From positions 1-64,000 of the forward strand of contig JBFEKH010000005.1 in assembly GCA_041552775.1 (NCBI GenBank): a stretch of 64,000 nucleotides of DNA. Direction: 5' to 3'. The stretch comes from Allopontixanthobacter sp041552775 (GTDB taxonomy: Bacteria; Pseudomonadota; Alphaproteobacteria; Sphingomonadales; Sphingomonadaceae). The position numbers and the translations under genes are program-made. The notes below the pieces were generated by a model. It had not been told where the DNA came from and did no database searches. It saw only the letters and a program-made list of their open reading frames with translations. Positions 61,946 through 64,000 of this stretch are shown here, in pieces (position 1 is the first letter of the stretch; each line of letters begins with the position of its first letter).

Positions 61946-64000
61946 ATGCTCAAAACACTCGCCAAATCCGTATTTGGATCATCGAACGATCGCTACGTCA
62001 AATCCATCGGCAAGATCGTCGACCAGGTAAATGCGCTGGAAGACCAGATCAAGGCGCTGTCCGACGAGGAATTGCAGGCCCAGACCGCGAAATTCCGCGA
62101 CCAGCTGGCAGAAGGCAAGACCCTGATCGATATCACGCCAGAGGCATTTGCTACCGTCCGTGAGGCATCAATCCGCGTGCTTGGCATGCGCCATTTCGAT
62201 GTCCAGCTGATCGGCGGCGTCGTGCTTCATCGTGGCGAAATTGCCGAAATGCGCACCGGCGAAGGCAAGACGCTGGTGGCCACGCTGGCCACCTATCTCA
62301 ATGCGATCGAGGGCAAGGGCGTCCACGTGGTGACGGTCAATGATTACTTGGCCCGCCGCGATGCTGAATGGATGGGCCAGCTGTACACCTGGATGGGCCT
62401 GACGGTTGGCGTGATCGTGCCGAACCTGGGCGAATTTGAACGGCGCGATGCCTATGCCTCCGACATCACTTACGGCACCAACAATGAATTCGGTTTCGAT
62501 TACCTGCGCGACAATATGAAGCAGGAACGCAGCCAGATGGTGCAGCGCCCGTTCAATTTCGCGATTGTCGATGAAGTCGATTCCATCCTGATCGACGAAG
62601 CGCGCACTCCGCTGATCATTTCCGGACCGACCGAAGACAAGACCGAACTCTACGTCCAGATCGACGCCATCGTTAAGCAGATCGATCCCGATTTCTACGA
62701 TGCGGACGAGAAAACCAAGAATATCTCGTGGACCGAAGAAGGGTCCGTGAAGGTTGAACAAATGCTGGCTGATGCCGGTCTGCTGGAAAGCGACAATCTA
62801 TATGATGTGGTGAACACACAGGTCGTCCACCATCTGGACCAGGCGCTCAAAGCTAACATTATGTTCAAGCGCGACACCGATTACATCATCAAGGACGACA
62901 AGGTCGTCATCATCGATGAATTCACTGGCCGGATGATGGACGGGCGACGTTGGTCCAATGGTTTACATCAGGCGGTCGAGGCCAAGGAAGGCATGCAGAT
63001 CGAGCCCGAAAACCAGACGATGGCTTCGATTACCTTCCAGAATTATTTCCGCATGTATCCGAAACTGGCTGGCATGACCGGCACCGCCGCCACCGAAGCG
63101 GGCGAGTTCTGGGAAATCTACAAGATGAACGTGGTCACGATCCCGACCAACGTCGATGTGAAGCGGATCGACGAGGAAGACCAGTTCTTCAAGAACACTG
63201 AAGACAAGTTCAAGGCCATCGCCAAGGCGATCGCGGAAAAGGCCGAAATCGGCCAACCGACGCTGGTGGGTACGGTCTCCATCGAAAAATCGGAATTGCT
63301 GTCCAAATTCCTCGATGACGAAGGCGTGAAGCATTCTGTCCTCAATGCCCGTTTCCATGAAAGCGAAGCGCATATCGTGGCGCAGGCCGGTCGGCTTGGC
63401 GCGGTGACCATCGCGACCAACATGGCTGGCCGCGGCACGGACATCCAGCTGGGCGGTAACGTGGAATTCCGCGAGGAAGACGAGTTGGCCGGGATGCCGG
63501 AAGGCCTCGAACGCGACATCGCGCTGGCCAAGATCAAGGCGGAAGTGAAGGCCGAACGCGACAAGGTTCTCGAGGCCGGCGGCCTGTTCGTGCTCGGCAC
63601 CGAACGCCATGAAAGCCGCCGGATCGATAACCAGCTGCGCGGCCGTTCGGGCCGTCAGGGGGACCCGGGCCTGTCGCGCTTCTACCTGTGCCTCGAAGAC
63701 GATTTGCTGCGTATTTTCGGGCCTGACACGCTGTTCAGCCGGATGATGAATTCCAATCTGGAAGACGGCGAGGCAATCGGTTCCAAATGGCTCAGCAAGG
63801 CCATCGAAACCGCGCAGAAGAAGGTCGAAGCGCGCAATTACGACATTCGTAAACAGGTCGTCGAATATGATGACGTGATGAATGATCAGCGCAAGGTGAT
63901 CTACGAACAGCGCGCCGAAATCATGGACAGCGAAGCGGTCGATGATGTGGTGGTCGATATGCGCCACGATACGGTCAATGCGCTGGTCGGCGCTGCGTGC
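61946..64000 (+). CDS. secA: preprotein translocase ATPase SecA (partial, cut by the window end)
   Basis: Motor ATPase that drives preproteins through SecYEG. The first 685 codons are present and the gene continues beyond 64000. Visible parts are the Walker A motif RTGEGKTLVA, the IVDEVDSILIDEARTPLI motif II, the preprotein cross-linking domain (from about residue 230), the second nucleotide-binding domain with TNMAGRGTDI and LRGRSGRQGDPG, and the start of the helical scaffold. The ATG at 61946 gives the normal N-terminus beginning MLKTLAKSVFG. Confidence 0.97.
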   Translation, partial: MLKTLAKSVFGSSNDRYVKSIGKIVDQVNALEDQIKALSDEELQAQTAKFRDQLAEGKTLIDITPEAFATVREASIRVLGMRHFDVQLIGGVVLHRGEIAEMRTGEGKTLVATLATYLNAIEGKGVHVVTVNDYLARRDAEWMGQLYTWMGLTVGVIVPNLGEFERRDAYASDITYGTNNEFGFDYLRDNMKQERSQMVQRPFNFAIVDEVDSILIDEARTPLIISGPTEDKTELYVQIDAIVKQIDPDFYDADEKTKNISWTEEGSVKVEQMLADAGLLESDNLYDVVNTQVVHHLDQALKANIMFKRDTDYIIKDDKVVIIDEFTGRMMDGRRWSNGLHQAVEAKEGMQIEPENQTMASITFQNYFRMYPKLAGMTGTAATEAGEFWEIYKMNVVTIPTNVDVKRIDEEDQFFKNTEDKFKAIAKAIAEKAEIGQPTLVGTVSIEKSELLSKFLDDEGVKHSVLNARFHESEAHIVAQAGRLGAVTIATNMAGRGTDIQLGGNVEFREEDELAGMPEGLERDIALAKIKAEVKAERDKVLEAGGLFVLGTERHESRRIDNQLRGRSGRQGDPGLSRFYLCLEDDLLRIFGPDTLFSRMMNSNLEDGEAIGSKWLSKAIETAQKKVEARNYDIRKQVVEYDDVMNDQRKVIYEQRAEIMDSEAVDDVVVDMRHDTVNALVGAAC

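Overview
The window is an ordinary, densely packed piece of an alphaproteobacterial chromosome with high GC content. The gene content points to Sphingomonadales, most likely an Erythrobacter-like lineage. Reasons: 5-aminolevulinate synthase (Shemin pathway), a LOV-HTH regulator very like EL222 of Erythrobacter litoralis, a DivL-like kinase with tyrosine in place of the phospho-acceptor histidine, the AmgK/MurU cell-wall recycling pair, and a candidate EcfG-type promoter. There is no rRNA, insertion sequence, prophage or CRISPR array. One tRNA (Arg, ACG) is present. Assignments come from reading the translations and motifs; no database search was possible.

Layout. 0.1-2 kb: a tyrosine phosphatase and thioredoxin reductase. 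2-4 kb (minus): two tandem MAPEG membrane proteins and a threonine-dehydratase-type PLP enzyme. 4-8.6 kb: polyamine genes (carboxynorspermidine dehydrogenase and decarboxylase, ornithine decarboxylase) around a YbjN-type exported protein and a 434-base stretch with a possible gene remnant. 8.6-11.7 kb (minus): a possible small RNA, the LOV-HTH photoreceptor gene directly behind hemA, and murI. 11.8-16.4 kb: plsY, a frameshifted dprA, topA and a 60-residue basic HTH-like protein. 16.4-19.8 kb (minus): an AraC-type regulator and the operon lepB-rnc-era. 19.9-23.9 kb: pgi, gor and an NAD-dependent epimerase-like gene.

24-34.6 kb is a long plus-strand run for propionyl-CoA to succinyl-CoA: pccB, methylmalonyl-CoA epimerase, an enoyl-CoA hydratase-like gene, methylmalonyl-CoA mutase, a metY-like gene, bioB, a DUF3445-type gene, an LprI-like gene and pccA. 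Biotin synthase therefore sits beside the biotin carboxylase it serves. 34.6-36.3 kb (minus): aroK-aroB. 36.3-42 kb: two unknown proteins, xerD, accA and an M48 protease lipoprotein. 42-43.2 kb: two small Flp-type pilins (minus), a MutT-like Nudix gene and tRNA-Arg. 43.2-46 kb: a hemerythrin-like protein and a phospholipase-D family protein behind a candidate stress promoter, then folE. A minus-strand peroxiredoxin and ahcY are divergent, with a 20-base palindrome between them.

48.2-59.4 kb is a tightly overlapping operon: divL-like kinase, tsaE, amgK, murU, addB and addA, followed by trxA. The window closes with argJ and an inositol-monophosphatase-family gene (minus), a small secreted protein, and the first 685 codons of secA, which runs off the end.

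The points most worth following are the LOV photoreceptor linked to hemA, the structured RNA candidate with a strong terminator next to it, the DivL-type tyrosine kinase, the one-base frameshift in dprA at a G7 tract, and the operator-like palindrome before ahcY.
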